From Phycisphaerales bacterium (lineage in GTDB: Bacteria; Planctomycetota; Phycisphaerae; Phycisphaerales; UBA1924), in contig JANQNW010000015.1 of NCBI GenBank assembly GCA_028279375.1, forward strand, positions 310,001 to 374,000: a stretch of 64,000 nucleotides of DNA, given 5' to 3'. The notes beneath the pieces were generated by a model. The model worked only from the letters and a program-made list of their open reading frames with translations. It ran no database searches and was not told the DNA's origin. The translations under genes were made by a program, and so were the position numbers. The number at the start of each line of letters is the position of its first letter. Position 1 is the first letter of the stretch. Below are positions 36,788 through 46,360 of this stretch, in pieces.

Positions 36788-39277
36788 CTATCGATGAGGA
36801 CTGTCTTCCAGAATGCCGAGAAGCGCTCTCGCAGCACGCGCTTCCTGGCTTTCCTCGCCTCGAAGGCGGACGATTCGCTCCGTGGCTCGATACGGGTTGT
36901 CATCACCAGAACTGGATCCACTGAGAGTGCGCGCGATGTCGCGGATCATCCGGGCCTGTGTGATCGAGTGGCCATTCCGGAAGTCACTTCTCTCCAGCCG
37001 ATCGATCGCCGCTGTTGCAAAATGCACCGACTGCACGAGTTGGCCGCTCCGCAGATGCGCCGCGGCGATCTCGGATTCAAGACGTGCGATGTAGATTGGA
37101 CTCCAGGAGGCCGCTTCGATCTCTCTGCGCGCGCTTTCGAGATTCTCGAGCGACCTCTTGAGATCACCCTTCGCCCCCAAGACTCGGCCAAGAGCCCAAT
37201 AGGCATTCGCGCGTAGTCCTGATGTTGCCTCTGGACTCGCGAGCGCCGTGGCGAGCAGACCGCGCGCTTGCGCCTCCGCCTCGGGAAGGTACCCCGCCTC
37301 TGCGAGCAGCGGCGCGAACAGGTACATCAGATAGGTGCGTTTGTACAGGCTCAAGTCTGTGGAGATCGCGAACTCCGCGATTGTGCGACGTCCGTCAGCA
37401 GTTTGTGATTGGCGACCGGAGAGATGCATAATCTCGCTGAGTGCCTCCCAATAGACAGGAAGCGTTCGATCAAACGATCCGTATTCTCGAAGCCTCTGCG
37501 ACGCTCGCCGAATGAACGCGGCATGGCGCTCGGACGGCGCATGCTCCTGAAGGAGTCGCCACGCTCTATAAGCGGCTGTGTCGTTGTTCGAGACCGAGCC
37601 AGAGAGGATCGCGTTCGTGAAGGCATTTTCAGCTTCAGCGACGCCTTCTTCGATCTTGTCCAGCCGAAAGAGAGCTTGAGCATTCAATAACTCGAGCGGC
37701 CAGACTCGCGGGGCCCCGCGCCGGCCACCCTGTGAACTCTCGATCAAGCTCGGCTCGAGCCAGGCGAGGATCTGCTCCGCATTCTCGTTACCGCGCGGCT
37801 CACCCCAGATCTCATCACCGAGATTCAGAACCGCGATCTCCAGCTGGTCAAGTGAGGACTCAACTGACATGAACCGCTCAAAAAGCTCCGTCGTCTCCTC
37901 CTGCTGCACGGCAAGCTGATGCTCCGCCGCCAGCGCGTTATCCCGCTCTTCCTCCGCTTCGATCAGCGCCTCAGTCGCAAGATCCAATTCTTCTTCCAGC
38001 TGCTTCGCAAGCGTCTGCTCTGAGAGCCGCAGTCGCTCGGCTTCCGCATATCGATCCTCAGCAAGCGCCTCGGCCCGTATCGCACGCGCCCAGCCGACGG
38101 ACGTCGCCACGATCGCAATGACAATCGTGGCCGCGATCAGTGCGCCAGCGAGCACGCCGACACGATGACGGCCTACGAACTTCTCCAGCCTGTATTTCGC
38201 GGAGGGGGGACCGGCGAGCACCGGCTCGCCGTCGAGATAGCGCCGAAGCTCCATCGCGAGGCCGTTGGCAGTGTCGTAGCGGCGCTCGCGGTCTTTCTCA
38301 AGACAGCGCATCACGATCCAGTCAAGATCCTTGCGAAGCACGCGCTCAAGGGCGCCGACATCGGCGCCTCGCGCCTGCGCAATGCGCGAGGCATCCGTCT
38401 CCTCATTGTCATCTGCGACGATCGACTGAATACGCGTGCTCGGACGAGGCGGATCGACTTCTCGAATCACGCGCCGGAACTCCGGCAGACTCGTCTTCCG
38501 AAGCTCCTCGCCCTCGAATGGCCGCACCCCCGTCAGCAGTTCGTACAGAAGCACGCCGAGCGAATAGATGTCAGATCGTGTGTCCACATCGACGCCCGAC
38601 ATCTCCGCCTGCTCCGGACTCATGTACTCCGGCGTGCCGATGAGCTGCCCGCGCTCGGTATAAACCGTGCCGTCTGCGAGGCGCTCATTCAGCGCCTTGG
38701 CGACGCCGAAGTCGATCACCTTCGGCTGCGCCTTGCCGTCGCTGTACGAAATGAGGATGTTGCTCGGCTTCAAATCGCGATGGATCACGCCCTTGGAATG
38801 CGCATGCTGCACCGCGTTGCACACCAGGATCATCAACTCGATGCGCTCGGGAAAATCCTTCCGCTGCTTGTCACAGAACTCGGTGATACGGTCGCCTTCG
38901 ACGAACTCCATCGCGAAGAACGGATGACCCTTCTCGTCGACGCCGGCGTCGAAGACCTTGGCGACGCCCGGGTGATTCATCATCGCCAGCGCCTGGCGCT
39001 CCGCCTCGAAGCGCGCAAGCACCTGCTTGGAATCCATCCCCGGCTTGATGAGTTTCAACGCGACACGCCGTCGGATGGGCTCGAGCTGCTCGGCGAGCCA
39101 CACAACGCCGAACCCACCCTCGCCGACGCATTCAAGGAGCCGATACGGCCCGATGCGCCGCTTCGGCGGCTCAGACGAATCCGAGATCTGCGTCTCCGCA
39201 CTGGAGGCGTAGTCATCCACGAGTTCGATGATAGCGAGAAGCCATGGATTTCTGCAGAAGTCCGGCCTCAATGTCAC
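36788..39277 (-). CDS. Membrane Ser/Thr protein kinase with coiled coil and TPR-like domain
   Basis: 829 residues if translation starts at GTG 39277; GTG 39220 (VDDYASSAE) is equally possible and neither has a clear ribosome site. Kinase domain about residues 44-330: [54 protein letters not shown] and [13 protein letters not shown]. The activation segment has the [13 protein letters not shown] pattern common in planctomycete kinases. A helix ([18 protein letters not shown]) is followed by a long Glu/Ala/Leu coiled coil (about 405-475) and a helical repeat domain. No sigma factor is adjacent, unlike the kinase at 22546. The stop is immediately next to that of the convergent thioredoxin-like gene. 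Confidence 0.9.
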   Translation of the reverse strand: MTLRPDFCRNPWLLAIIELVDDYASSAETQISDSSEPPKRRIGPYRLLECVGEGGFGVVWLAEQLEPIRRRVALKLIKPGMDSKQVLARFEAERQALAMMNHPGVAKVFDAGVDEKGHPFFAMEFVEGDRITEFCDKQRKDFPERIELMILVCNAVQHAHSKGVIHRDLKPSNILISYSDGKAQPKVIDFGVAKALNERLADGTVYTERGQLIGTPEYMSPEQAEMSGVDVDTRSDIYSLGVLLYELLTGVRPFEGEELRKTSLPEFRRVIREVDPPRPSTRIQSIVADDNEETDASRIAQARGADVGALERVLRKDLDWIVMRCLEKDRERRYDTANGLAMELRRYLDGEPVLAGPPSAKYRLEKFVGRHRVGVLAGALIAATIVIAIVATSVGWARAIRAEALAEDRYAEAERLRLSEQTLAKQLEEELDLATEALIEAEEERDNALAAEHQLAVQQEETTELFERFMSVESSLDQLEIAVLNLGDEIWGEPRGNENAEQILAWLEPSLIESSQGGRRGAPRVWPLELLNAQALFRLDKIEEGVAEAENAFTNAILSGSVSNNDTAAYRAWRLLQEHAPSERHAAFIRRASQRLREYGSFDRTLPVYWEALSEIMHLSGRQSQTADGRRTIAEFAISTDLSLYKRTYLMYLFAPLLAEAGYLPEAEAQARGLLATALASPEATSGLRANAYWALGRVLGAKGDLKRSLENLESARREIEAASWSPIYIARLESEIAAAHLRSGQLVQSVHFATAAIDRLERSDFRNGHSITQARMIRDIARTLSGSSSGDDNPYRATERIVRLRGEESQEARAARALLGILEDSPHR

Positions 39278-39399
39278 GACTCAATACTCGGGTGCGCCTC
39301 GCTGATTCACCATGATGGAATGACTCCAACCGTGCGACCGAAAAAACGAGCGGACCCTCTCAATGAAGATTGCAAGGTGTCCCTGTCAACGGGGCGCAT

Positions 39400-40380
39400 T
39401 CACCGCGACGCATAGAGCGACACCTGGAACCACCCTCGCTCATCCTGCCAATGATGGATGGGATCGAAACCCGCTGCGGCGGCCTCATCATCAAATGACT
39501 CGGGCGCGAACTTGTGTGAACTCTCAGTGTGAATTCGTTCGCCAGCCTGGAAGCTGAACTCGCGGCCATCGACGCGGGCGACCTGATCCTTGCGACTCAC
39601 CAGGTGCATCTCAATCCGAGAGCGCTCGTCCACCCAGGGCGCGTCGTGCTCAAAGCCGTCGGTATCGAACGTTCCGTCCAACTCGCGATTGATCCGCGCC
39701 AGAAGGTTCTTGTTAAACGCGGCGGTCACGCCCTCGCGGTCGTTGTAGGCGGCTCGCAGTACGTCCTCGTCCTTCTTCAGATCGATGCCGATGAGCAGCC
39801 CGCCGCCCTCGCCTGCGGCCCTCGCGAAACTGCTCAGCAGATTCGATCGTTCCTCCGGATCGAGATTGCCGATCGTCGATCCGGGAAAGAAAACCACGCG
39901 GCGTCCTTCACTGATCCGTTCGGCGATGCTCTCAGTATGCTGGAAGTCGGCGCACACGGGATGCACGGTCACATCGGGGAATCGATTCGCGAGGCGCTTC
40001 GACGCCGATTCCAAGGCATCCAATGAGATCTCGATTGGGACGACCGCCCTCGGTTGTTCGAGCCGCTTGAGAAGCATGCCCGCCTTCTCGCCCGATCCCG
40101 CTCCTGGTTCAATGAGCGTGACATCCGAACCTAGCGCCGCCGCGATCTCCCCCGATGAAGCACTCATGATTGCGCGCTCGGTCCGAGTTGGGTAGTACTC
40201 GTCGAGTTCACAGATCTCTTCAAAGAGCTCACTCCCGCGTGCGTCGTAGAGATGCTTCGGGGGCGTCTTCGAGCGCGCCAGGCTCAGCCCCGTGAGGACG
40301 TCCTCGCGAAACGTGTCGCGGAGCGACTCGTGATCAACGACTGTCGGGCGCAGGTTCACGGACTTCGATTCAGTCACCAT
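39400..40380 (-). CDS. egtD: Histidine N-alpha-methyltransferase EgtD (ergothioneine synthesis)
   Basis: The ATG at 40380 gives 326 residues, the normal EgtD length; the longer frame runs into egtB. It lies 19 bases after the egtB stop. Signatures: PPKHLYDARGSELFEEICEL, EYYPTRTERAIM, TLIEPGAGSGEKAGML (SAM site), VVFFPGSTIGN and LLIGIDLKKD. The C-terminal part carries RIEMHLVS and IHTESSHKF, residues that bind histidine in the family. It trimethylates histidine to hercynine with three SAM. The next enzyme, EgtB, is encoded just upstream in the same operon. Confidence 0.93.
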   Translation of the reverse strand: MVTESKSVNLRPTVVDHESLRDTFREDVLTGLSLARSKTPPKHLYDARGSELFEEICELDEYYPTRTERAIMSASSGEIAAALGSDVTLIEPGAGSGEKAGMLLKRLEQPRAVVPIEISLDALESASKRLANRFPDVTVHPVCADFQHTESIAERISEGRRVVFFPGSTIGNLDPEERSNLLSSFARAAGEGGGLLIGIDLKKDEDVLRAAYNDREGVTAAFNKNLLARINRELDGTFDTDGFEHDAPWVDERSRIEMHLVSRKDQVARVDGREFSFQAGERIHTESSHKFAPESFDDEAAAAGFDPIHHWQDERGWFQVSLYASR

Positions 40381-40399
40381 TCGAGTAATTTCGCTTTCA

Positions 40400-41674
40400 T
40401 CAGGGGGAACTGGTCGCAAGGCGGAGTCCACTGAACTGCCAGACCGCCGCGGGCTCAAAGAAGTTCCGGTACGTCCTCCGGACATGCGAGGCGCTTGTCG
40501 CACATGATCCGCCCCGGAGCACGAAGGTCCCGCACATGAACTTGCCGTTGTATTCGCCGATGGCCCCGGCTGGTCGCTCGTACCCCGGATACGGCTCATG
40601 CGATGAACGCGTCCACTCCCACACATCGCCGAACATCTGCCGCAGGCCGCCGCCGGTGGCTGCGCTCGGATGCAGGCGCTCGGACTCCACGAAGTTCCCG
40701 TCTATCTGCTGACGCTCCGCGCCGTGCTCCCACTCCCCCTCAGTGGGCAGACGACAGCCAGCCCACCTTGCATACGCATCGGCTTCAAAGAAACTCAAAT
40801 GGCAGACCGGCGTGTTGAGATTCAACTCGCGCTCGCCATCGAGTGTGAACTCCCGCCAGAGATCGTCATCCCGCGACCAATACTGCGGATGTCGGCGCTG
40901 GCCCTCTAACCACGTCCAGCCGTCGTCCAGCCAGAGCGCCGGCTGGTCGTACCCGCCGTCCTCGATGAACTCGAGGTATTCCCCGTTGGTGACGAGACGA
41001 TCCGCAAGCTTGAAGGGCTCGAGGAAACGGCGATGTCGCGGCTCCTCGTTGTCATACGCGAAACCCTGACCGCCATGACCGACTTCGACGACGCCTCCTT
41101 CGAAGTCAATCCAGCCGAGGGCGTTGCTCTCAGTCTGTGCCGAGTCGATTTCGCGCTCGCGATAGCAGGGCCGCATCGGATTCGCGTGGAGCACGACCTT
41201 GATGTCCGTCAGCAGCAGTTCCTGGTGTTGCTGTTCGTGATGCAGTCCAAGTTCGACCAGCGGCGCCATTGCGATGATCGTCTCATCGTCACATGCGCTC
41301 ATCAGCGCCGTGAGGCGATCATCGATCGTATCGCGATACGCCATGACCTCGCCGATCCCAGGGCGCGTCAGCGCGCCGCGCTGCGGCCGCGGATGCTGGT
41401 CGCCCACGGTGTGGTAATAAGAGTTGAACAGGACGCAGAATCGCTCGTCGTACGCCCGAAACCCCTGCTCGTGCGCACTGAGCACGAAAGTCTCGAAGAA
41501 CCATGTCGTGTGCGCGAGGTGCCACTTCGTGGGACTCGCGTACGGCTGCGCCTGCACGACCATATCCTCGGGACTGAGCGGGTCGGCGAGATGCAGCGTA
41601 AGCGCGCGAATCTGTCGATAGCGATCAATCAATGAGCTGCGGTCGCATGCGACCGCGGTGTGTGATGTTCGCAT
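40400..41674 (-). CDS. egtB: Iron-dependent sulfoxide synthase EgtB (ergothioneine synthesis)
   Basis: 424 residues. The N-terminal DinB-like helical domain provides the iron ligands: KWHLAHTTWFFE and GLHHEQQHQELLLTDIK (the H-x-x-x-H pair). The C-terminal FGE-sulfatase-like domain runs from about residue 190: EPRHRRFLEPFKLADRLVTN, HLSFFEADAYARWAGCRLPT, EWEHGAE and GDVWEWTRSSHEPYPGY. The end, VLRGGSCAT and HVRRTYRNFF, is also typical. It couples hercynine to cysteine or gamma-glutamylcysteine with O2. No EgtC or EgtE is seen in the window; a C-S lyase would have to come from elsewhere. It lies 69 bases after the transporter gene. Confidence 0.94.
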   Translation of the reverse strand: MRTSHTAVACDRSSLIDRYRQIRALTLHLADPLSPEDMVVQAQPYASPTKWHLAHTTWFFETFVLSAHEQGFRAYDERFCVLFNSYYHTVGDQHPRPQRGALTRPGIGEVMAYRDTIDDRLTALMSACDDETIIAMAPLVELGLHHEQQHQELLLTDIKVVLHANPMRPCYREREIDSAQTESNALGWIDFEGGVVEVGHGGQGFAYDNEEPRHRRFLEPFKLADRLVTNGEYLEFIEDGGYDQPALWLDDGWTWLEGQRRHPQYWSRDDDLWREFTLDGERELNLNTPVCHLSFFEADAYARWAGCRLPTEGEWEHGAERQQIDGNFVESERLHPSAATGGGLRQMFGDVWEWTRSSHEPYPGYERPAGAIGEYNGKFMCGTFVLRGGSCATSASHVRRTYRNFFEPAAVWQFSGLRLATSSP

Positions 41675-41743
41675 ATCAGCTCCTTGGAGACCGGGTGCTG
41701 GGAGAACAAGGTAGCAGGCGGTGCAAAGGCTGGCAGATCGATC

Positions 41744-43246
41744 CTAGAGACGTAAACCACGCGACACGACTCGGCGATCCAGACAATCGAACGCGAGTTG
41801 CACGAGCACAGCGAGAATCGCGGCCGGCACGGCGCCCTCGAGTATTTTGTTGAAGTTGTTCTGTGTAATCCCCGTGAAGATTGGTTGCCCGTATCCACCC
41901 GCGCTAATGAACCCGCCGAGCGTCGCGGTTCCCACGTTGATCACCGCCGCTGTCTTCACGCCTGCGAGCACGGTCGGGAGCGCCAGAGGGAGCTCGACGC
42001 GGCGAAGGCGCTCCCACGCAGTGAGACCGATCGCATCCGCCGACTCCAGGAGATCGGCCGAGATCCCCGTGATGCCCGCGTGCGTGTTCCGAACGATCGG
42101 CAGAAGCGAATACAGCACCAGCGCCACGATGGCGGTCTGCGCTCCGATCCCGAACGGCTTGATCAACACCACGAGCAAGGCGATCGCCGGGATGGTCTGC
42201 AGGATCCCGATCGCCGCAAGCACCGGACCCGAAAGCGCCCGCGATCGCGCCGCGAGTACGCCCAGCGGCAGCGCGATCAAGATCGCAACAGACATCGAGA
42301 TGACTACGAGGCCGAGATGCTCGCGCGTCCGGTCGATCAGCCTCCCCCAGAGATCCTTGCCGCCGACGTCCACCCGTATGTTGAACATCTCCTGCAGCGC
42401 GCTCGCGGCCACCACTCTCGGCTCCAGGCGCGGCCCGCCTCCTTCGCCGATTTCCGCGCGCTCATTCAATCGCCGCATAGCCTCAGCGTCAATCTGTCCG
42501 ACCAGCTTGAGCATCGAGCGCAAAGCGAGCGGATGCGTTTGCTCAAGCTCAACGCGGTGGAGCACGACCGCGTCGTAACGTGGGAAATACGCGCGGTCAT
42601 CTTCCAGAACCATGAGGTCCATCGCCGCAATCTGCGCGTCTGTCGAATAGAGATCCGTCACGTCGATGGCGCCTGAAGCGAGCGCCTCATAGGCAAGTGA
42701 ATGCTCGATACCCCGCGCTTCATTCCGGAGGCCGTACACGTCGCGCAACCCGGGCCAGCCATCCCCGCGGTTCATGAACTCTGTTGAGAAGGCAAGGCGC
42801 AGCGTGGGGTGATCTGCGAGGTCGGAGATGGTCCGCAGTCCAAGCTGCTCGCCGATCTCCCGCGTGACTCCAATCGCGTACGTGTTGTTGAATCCGATCG
42901 GCTCCGAGATCGCCAGGCCGCGCTCCGCCAGCGCGCTGTGCAGCTCAACGTCGAAGTTTAGATCAAGCTCGCTCAGCAGCTCGCGCTTCAGCGTCCCCGT
43001 GTATTCCGGATAGACATCGATCTCCCCGGCGAGCAGCGCATTGAATGCGACAGATGATCCCGGGAAAGACTCGAATCGAGCCTCCGCGCCCGCGTCTTCC
43101 GCCAGCATCCGAAGCATGTGGCCGAGGATTGCCGATTCGGTGAAGCTCTTCGATCCGACGACGAGGCGAGGATCGTCCTGGGCGTGCGCCGGCCCGGACG
43201 CCATGACGGCGCTGATCGCGATGAAGAGGAGCAGCATCCATCTCAT
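41744..43246 (-). CDS. ABC transporter fusion: substrate-binding domain followed by permease (osmoprotectant/EgtU-like)
   Basis: 500 residues. A signal peptide (MLLLFIAISAVMASGPAHAQ) leads to an OpuAC-type binding domain (about residues 24-285) with VVGSKSFTESAILGHML and NALLAGEIDVYPEYTGTL. From about residue 300 comes a permease with around six helices. Its ATPase-coupling loop is SADAIGLTAWERLRRVELP. The substrate class is quaternary ammonium compounds such as glycine betaine. Because it is embedded in an egt operon, ergothioneine or hercynine (a trimethylated histidine) is a plausible ligand, as for the EgtU family; that is inference. In the EgtU proteins I recall, the permease precedes the binding domain; here the order is reversed. 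The ATG overlaps the ATPase stop by 4 bases. Confidence 0.88.
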   Translation of the reverse strand: MRWMLLLFIAISAVMASGPAHAQDDPRLVVGSKSFTESAILGHMLRMLAEDAGAEARFESFPGSSVAFNALLAGEIDVYPEYTGTLKRELLSELDLNFDVELHSALAERGLAISEPIGFNNTYAIGVTREIGEQLGLRTISDLADHPTLRLAFSTEFMNRGDGWPGLRDVYGLRNEARGIEHSLAYEALASGAIDVTDLYSTDAQIAAMDLMVLEDDRAYFPRYDAVVLHRVELEQTHPLALRSMLKLVGQIDAEAMRRLNERAEIGEGGGPRLEPRVVAASALQEMFNIRVDVGGKDLWGRLIDRTREHLGLVVISMSVAILIALPLGVLAARSRALSGPVLAAIGILQTIPAIALLVVLIKPFGIGAQTAIVALVLYSLLPIVRNTHAGITGISADLLESADAIGLTAWERLRRVELPLALPTVLAGVKTAAVINVGTATLGGFISAGGYGQPIFTGITQNNFNKILEGAVPAAILAVLVQLAFDCLDRRVVSRGLRL

Positions 43247-43998
43247 ACGGCGCCTCCCGTCAACGCCGCCACGCGCTCAGTCTGTGAATCGATGAATGTC
43301 TTGACGAACGGCGCACTCGGCTCCTCGCGGAGCGTTTGAAATGAGCCGCGCTGCACGATGGCGCCCTCACGCATCAGGACGATGTCATCTGGCGCGAGGT
43401 ACGCGGCCTCCGCGAGGTCATGCGTCACGAGCACGACGGTCGAGTTCAACTCTGAAAACACATCGCGCAGCTCATGTTGCAGCTGTCCACGGATCACCGG
43501 GTCAAGCGCGCCGAGCGGCTCATCGAGAAGGAGAACCTCCGGGTCGAGGACGAGCGCGCGCATGAGCGCGACGCGCTGCCGCTGACCACCGGAGAGCTGC
43601 GCCGGGAATCGCGCGAGCGCATCTGACGTGAGACGCATCAAGTCCCGAAGTTCTTCAACCCGCCTATCGAGTCTCGCCCGATCCCAGCCAGCGTGCTGAG
43701 CTGGAAGCTCGACATTGCGGCGCGCTGTCATGTGGGGGAATAGACCGCCTGACTGAATCGCATATCCGACGCGCTTCCGAATCGCGATCCGGTTTGCCCG
43801 CTCGAGCGGCGCGCCGTCGAACTCAACAACCCCCGAATCAGGCTCGACCAGGCCCAACATCAGGCGAAGAAGCGTCGATTTTCCGCATCCACTGGGGCCG
43901 ATCAGCGCTGTCGTGCGCGCCGCTTCGAGCGTCAGTGAGACATCCTGCAGCGCAACATGTCCGCCGAATCGAACCGTTCCGCCGGAAACCTTGATCAT
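43243..43998 (-). CDS. ABC transporter ATPase (osmoprotectant/EgtV-like)
   Basis: 251 residues. Walker A GPSGCGKST, Q-loop AIQSGGLFPHMT, signature LSGGQRQRVALMRAL, Walker B VLLLDEPLGALD and switch His VTHDLAEA. It lacks the C-terminal CBS domains of ProV/OpuCA, matching the shorter ATPases of the YehX/EgtV type. It energises the fusion protein encoded next, whose start overlaps its stop by 4 bases. Its own ATG overlaps the upstream unknown gene by 4 bases, so the set is translationally coupled. Confidence 0.93.
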   Translation of the reverse strand: MIKVSGGTVRFGGHVALQDVSLTLEAARTTALIGPSGCGKSTLLRLMLGLVEPDSGVVEFDGAPLERANRIAIRKRVGYAIQSGGLFPHMTARRNVELPAQHAGWDRARLDRRVEELRDLMRLTSDALARFPAQLSGGQRQRVALMRALVLDPEVLLLDEPLGALDPVIRGQLQHELRDVFSELNSTVVLVTHDLAEAAYLAPDDIVLMREGAIVQRGSFQTLREEPSAPFVKTFIDSQTERVAALTGGAV

Positions 43999-44825
43999 CC
44001 CGCAAGCGCCCTGTGCAGCGCTCCGAACGCCGCGCTCATGAACGCGCCGACAAGGGCTCCGCCTCCCCGATCAGAGAGAACGGTGACGGGGAGCATGCCC
44101 ATCGATCCCTCCCAGCGAACCTCTCCGGGAAGGTCACCCGTCGCAATGCTTCCTTCCCGACTCCAGCCAGAAACATAGAAGTACCCCGCCGGCTCCAGAT
44201 CATCGGGCACGGCAAGCCCGGCCCCAATCGTGCTTTGCATCGCGCCCGCGCCGTCACGCTGAACGACGTGGAGCATTGCGATGTCGAAATGGTGCGGCCA
44301 GCAAAGCACGACAGGTCGATCGGGCAATGCAGCGCTCATCTGCCTGAGCGCCTTGTCCGTCGCGCCGTACAGATCTCGAAGCGCGCGCATCGCGCCATAA
44401 TCGGCCACGGCGAACGTGCTGCCAGTCCCGAGTTCATGCTCAGGCAGATCGGGCGCCGGCTTGGACGCCTGCAGTGGGGGGCCCATGAGACGTTGCGCAT
44501 TCTCGCGCACCCATGCGGTCGCATTGTCCAGGGTCCGCTCTTCGAGAGAGAGTCTCTCGCCGCCGATGCGCAACTCGAACGGTTCAAAACTGAGAGACGC
44601 GTGAAGACCATCCCACGAATCGGCGCTTCGCAACGAGCCTTCGCGCCACGCGAGAGCGGAATGACTGTCGTCCTCCCGAGCGGCAGCCCATCCCTTGCCA
44701 AGCTCACTGGCCGCCTGCGCCGCGTAATGCGCCTGGCGCCATGCGTCGTTGAGCGCCGCCGGATCTTCCAGTGTGGGCCATTCCACGTCATTCAGACCCG
44801 GAAATCTCATTGTCAATTCACTCAT
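43995..44825 (-). CDS. DUF5996-like protein at the head of the egt-transporter operon
   Basis: The ATG at 44825 is chosen because the sequence before it has no coding character. 276 residues, no signal peptide or membrane helix. It has a conserved-looking core VVLCWPHHFDIAML, then YFYVSGWSREGSIA, and an acidic N-terminal part WPTLEDPAALNDAW. From memory the WPHHFDIA motif is typical of DUF5996, whose function is unknown; I cannot verify this here. The pair of His plus Asp suggests a metal or catalytic site (inference). The stop overlaps the ATPase ATG, placing it first in a five-gene operon with the transporter, egtB and egtD. Confidence 0.7.
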   Translation of the reverse strand: MSELTMRFPGLNDVEWPTLEDPAALNDAWRQAHYAAQAASELGKGWAAAREDDSHSALAWREGSLRSADSWDGLHASLSFEPFELRIGGERLSLEERTLDNATAWVRENAQRLMGPPLQASKPAPDLPEHELGTGSTFAVADYGAMRALRDLYGATDKALRQMSAALPDRPVVLCWPHHFDIAMLHVVQRDGAGAMQSTIGAGLAVPDDLEPAGYFYVSGWSREGSIATGDLPGEVRWEGSMGMLPVTVLSDRGGGALVGAFMSAAFGALHRALAG

Positions 44826-45215
44826 GAGTCGACTCCCGATTGCAGGAGAGAGTCTACATGAAGCGTCGCATCTCCATCGACGCTCGGGGATCCTGAGCGC
44901 CATCAACGGGCATCGGTGATGAAGCGGACGCATCGATCCGGTGAGACCGGCACGAGAGTGCGTGATTTTCGGCGCGTCGGAGGTCGCATAAAACGTCGCA
45001 GGATCTGTTCTGATGCGCACTCATTTCAGGACGTCCAATAGCGCATGGCCTGACTTGCGGGGACGCCGACGCAGCGCGCCATGCCGGTGTCGCGCCAGCA
45101 GTCGAATCGCACACAAATCCATCGAAGAACCGCACTCATGCCGATAGAGTGCTTACTGAAGGAGGCCGGGAAATCCCAACGGCCTCGTTCGCGAGCGGCT
45201 CCAGGAGAACTCACA
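44826..45215. other. Divergent intergenic region, egt operon / His-rich lipoprotein
   Basis: 390 bases between two divergent units. One inverted repeat is visible: GCACTC (45132-45137) and GAGTGC (45147-45152) with a 9-base spacer. It sits 64 bases before the His-rich gene start and could be an operator or a small hairpin. No Zur- or Fur-like palindrome was recognised. No small gene seen. Confidence 0.35.
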
Positions 45216-45617
45216 ATGAAAAAGGCAATCGCAGCGTTCTTCTTGTTGGGAATCAGTGGCCTGCTGATGAGCTGTGCCAATTCAACGCATCGACCGCATC
45301 AGGAGACGGCGCACGACCATCAGCATGGTCCGGGCTGCGGGCATATCGCGATTCGTCACGCAGACCACGTGGACTATCTCCACGATGGACACCTGCACCA
45401 TGTCCACGGGGATCACGTCGACGAACATGTGATTCCGGTGTCGAGAAGGAACCCGACTGGGCACACGACCGAACTCAACGACCATCGCCACGGTCCGGAT
45501 TGCGGTCATCCCGCGATTCCTCACGGCGATCATCTCGACTATCTCGTGGACGGCCGTCTGCACCACCCGCACGGCGACCATTGCGACGATCATGGACCGG
45601 TCGAAGTGGTGAACTAG
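45216..45617 (+). CDS. Histidine-rich metal-binding lipoprotein
   Basis: The ATG at 45216 follows AGGAG and begins a lipoprotein signal (KKAIAAFFLLGISG, lipobox LMSC); the longer frame upstream has no coding character. About 133 residues, with some 35 His. The mature part is two copies of a module of the type HGPxCGHxAIxHxDHxDYL, then DGxLHHxHGDHxDxH, separated by about 50 residues. Cys-His-His clusters of this kind bind zinc, copper or nickel. I recall similar small His-rich proteins in many bacteria, with no proven function. Probably an envelope metal buffer or chaperone. Confidence 0.75.
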   Translation: MKKAIAAFFLLGISGLLMSCANSTHRPHQETAHDHQHGPGCGHIAIRHADHVDYLHDGHLHHVHGDHVDEHVIPVSRRNPTGHTTELNDHRHGPDCGHPAIPHGDHLDYLVDGRLHHPHGDHCDDHGPVEVVN

Positions 45618-45633
45618 CGAGAAACGCATACCG

Positions 45634-46002
45634 CTATTCGGTGCGCAGGATCTTCTCCATCTTCTTGCCCTTGGCGAGTTCATCCACGAGCTTGTCGAGA
45701 TACCGCGCCTGCCGCGTGAGCGGTGTCTCGATGTCCTCAATGCGATAGCCGCAGATAACGCCCTTGATCAGATGCGCATTCGGATTGAGCTTCGCCTTCT
45801 TGAAGAACTCTTCGAAGGTGACCTCATTGTCGATGTGCTTCTGGAGCTGCTTGGCGTCGAAGCCGGTGAGCCACTCGATAACCTCGTGCAGTTCCTCCTC
45901 GGTCCGGCCCTTCTTCTCGACCTTCGTCACGTAGTGCGGATAGACCGAAGACACGGTCAGTTTCGCGACTCGTGCATCATGCTCGGGCGTGGTGGTCGGC
46001 AT
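45634..46002 (-). CDS. DUF2200 family protein
   Basis: ATG 46002 is chosen for GGAGG 8 bases upstream. 122 residues, small and basic, fitting DUF2200: [48 protein letters not shown] and [20 protein letters not shown]. The family is soluble, widely distributed and uncharacterised. It converges on the His-rich lipoprotein gene with a 16-base gap. Upstream, 71 bases before its start, lies the first tRNA-Gly-like segment. Confidence 0.85.
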   Translation of the reverse strand: MPTTTPEHDARVAKLTVSSVYPHYVTKVEKKGRTEEELHEVIEWLTGFDAKQLQKHIDNEVTFEEFFKKAKLNPNAHLIKGVICGYRIEDIETPLTRQARYLDKLVDELAKGKKMEKILRTE

Positions 46003-46360
46003 CAGGTGTCCTCCCCAGGTGGCGGCGCCTCGGGCCATCTCGATGAACAGGCGATTCGCTCAGAACCTCGAAAGTGGGTGGCCGGGATCGTGCCAGCGAC
46101 ATGCAGCCAGTGAGCCGGTCAGATCGGGCCCTTTCGAGGCATCCTACTGCCAGCACGCTGGCTGTCAGGCAATCCGCAGTCTATCGCTCATCGACGCGGT
46201 CTGGAGCGTGCCAATGCCGTGCTGCGGACCGCCGCGCGGCTGTCGCGGCAACCGACGAACCGGCGACCGGTTTCACAAGCCTTGAAGGCGGCGAGCGATC
46301 TGCTAATGATGGGGTCCCCGTCCTGCGACATCGATTGGTTCCCGTGGAGGAGATCAAGTC
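46003..46360. other. Intergenic region with a tRNA-Gly 3'-half copy
   Basis: 358 bases between the divergent DUF2200 and tricorn genes. It contains the tRNA-derived segment at 46074-46107 (listed separately). It also has a tight inverted repeat, GCCAGC (46149-46154) and GCTGGC (46157-46162), with a 2-base centre. No promoter could be assigned with confidence and no small gene seen. Confidence 0.4.
46074..46107 (-). repeat. Copy of the 3' half of tRNA-Gly
   Basis: These 34 bases align without gaps to the 3' half of the intact tRNA-Gly at 50238-50271, 28 of 34 identical, same orientation. The match covers the acceptor 3' strand, T-arm, variable region and anticodon-stem 3' strand, and stops at the anticodon loop. 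T-arm pairing is kept (GCTGG with CCGGC). The 5' half is absent. Confidence 0.65.

Noticed and set aside
40400..41674. Formylglycine-generating enzyme that would activate the sulfatase at 33824
   Set aside because: The FGE-like domain is fused to a DinB-type iron-binding domain and followed by egtD, so it is EgtB.
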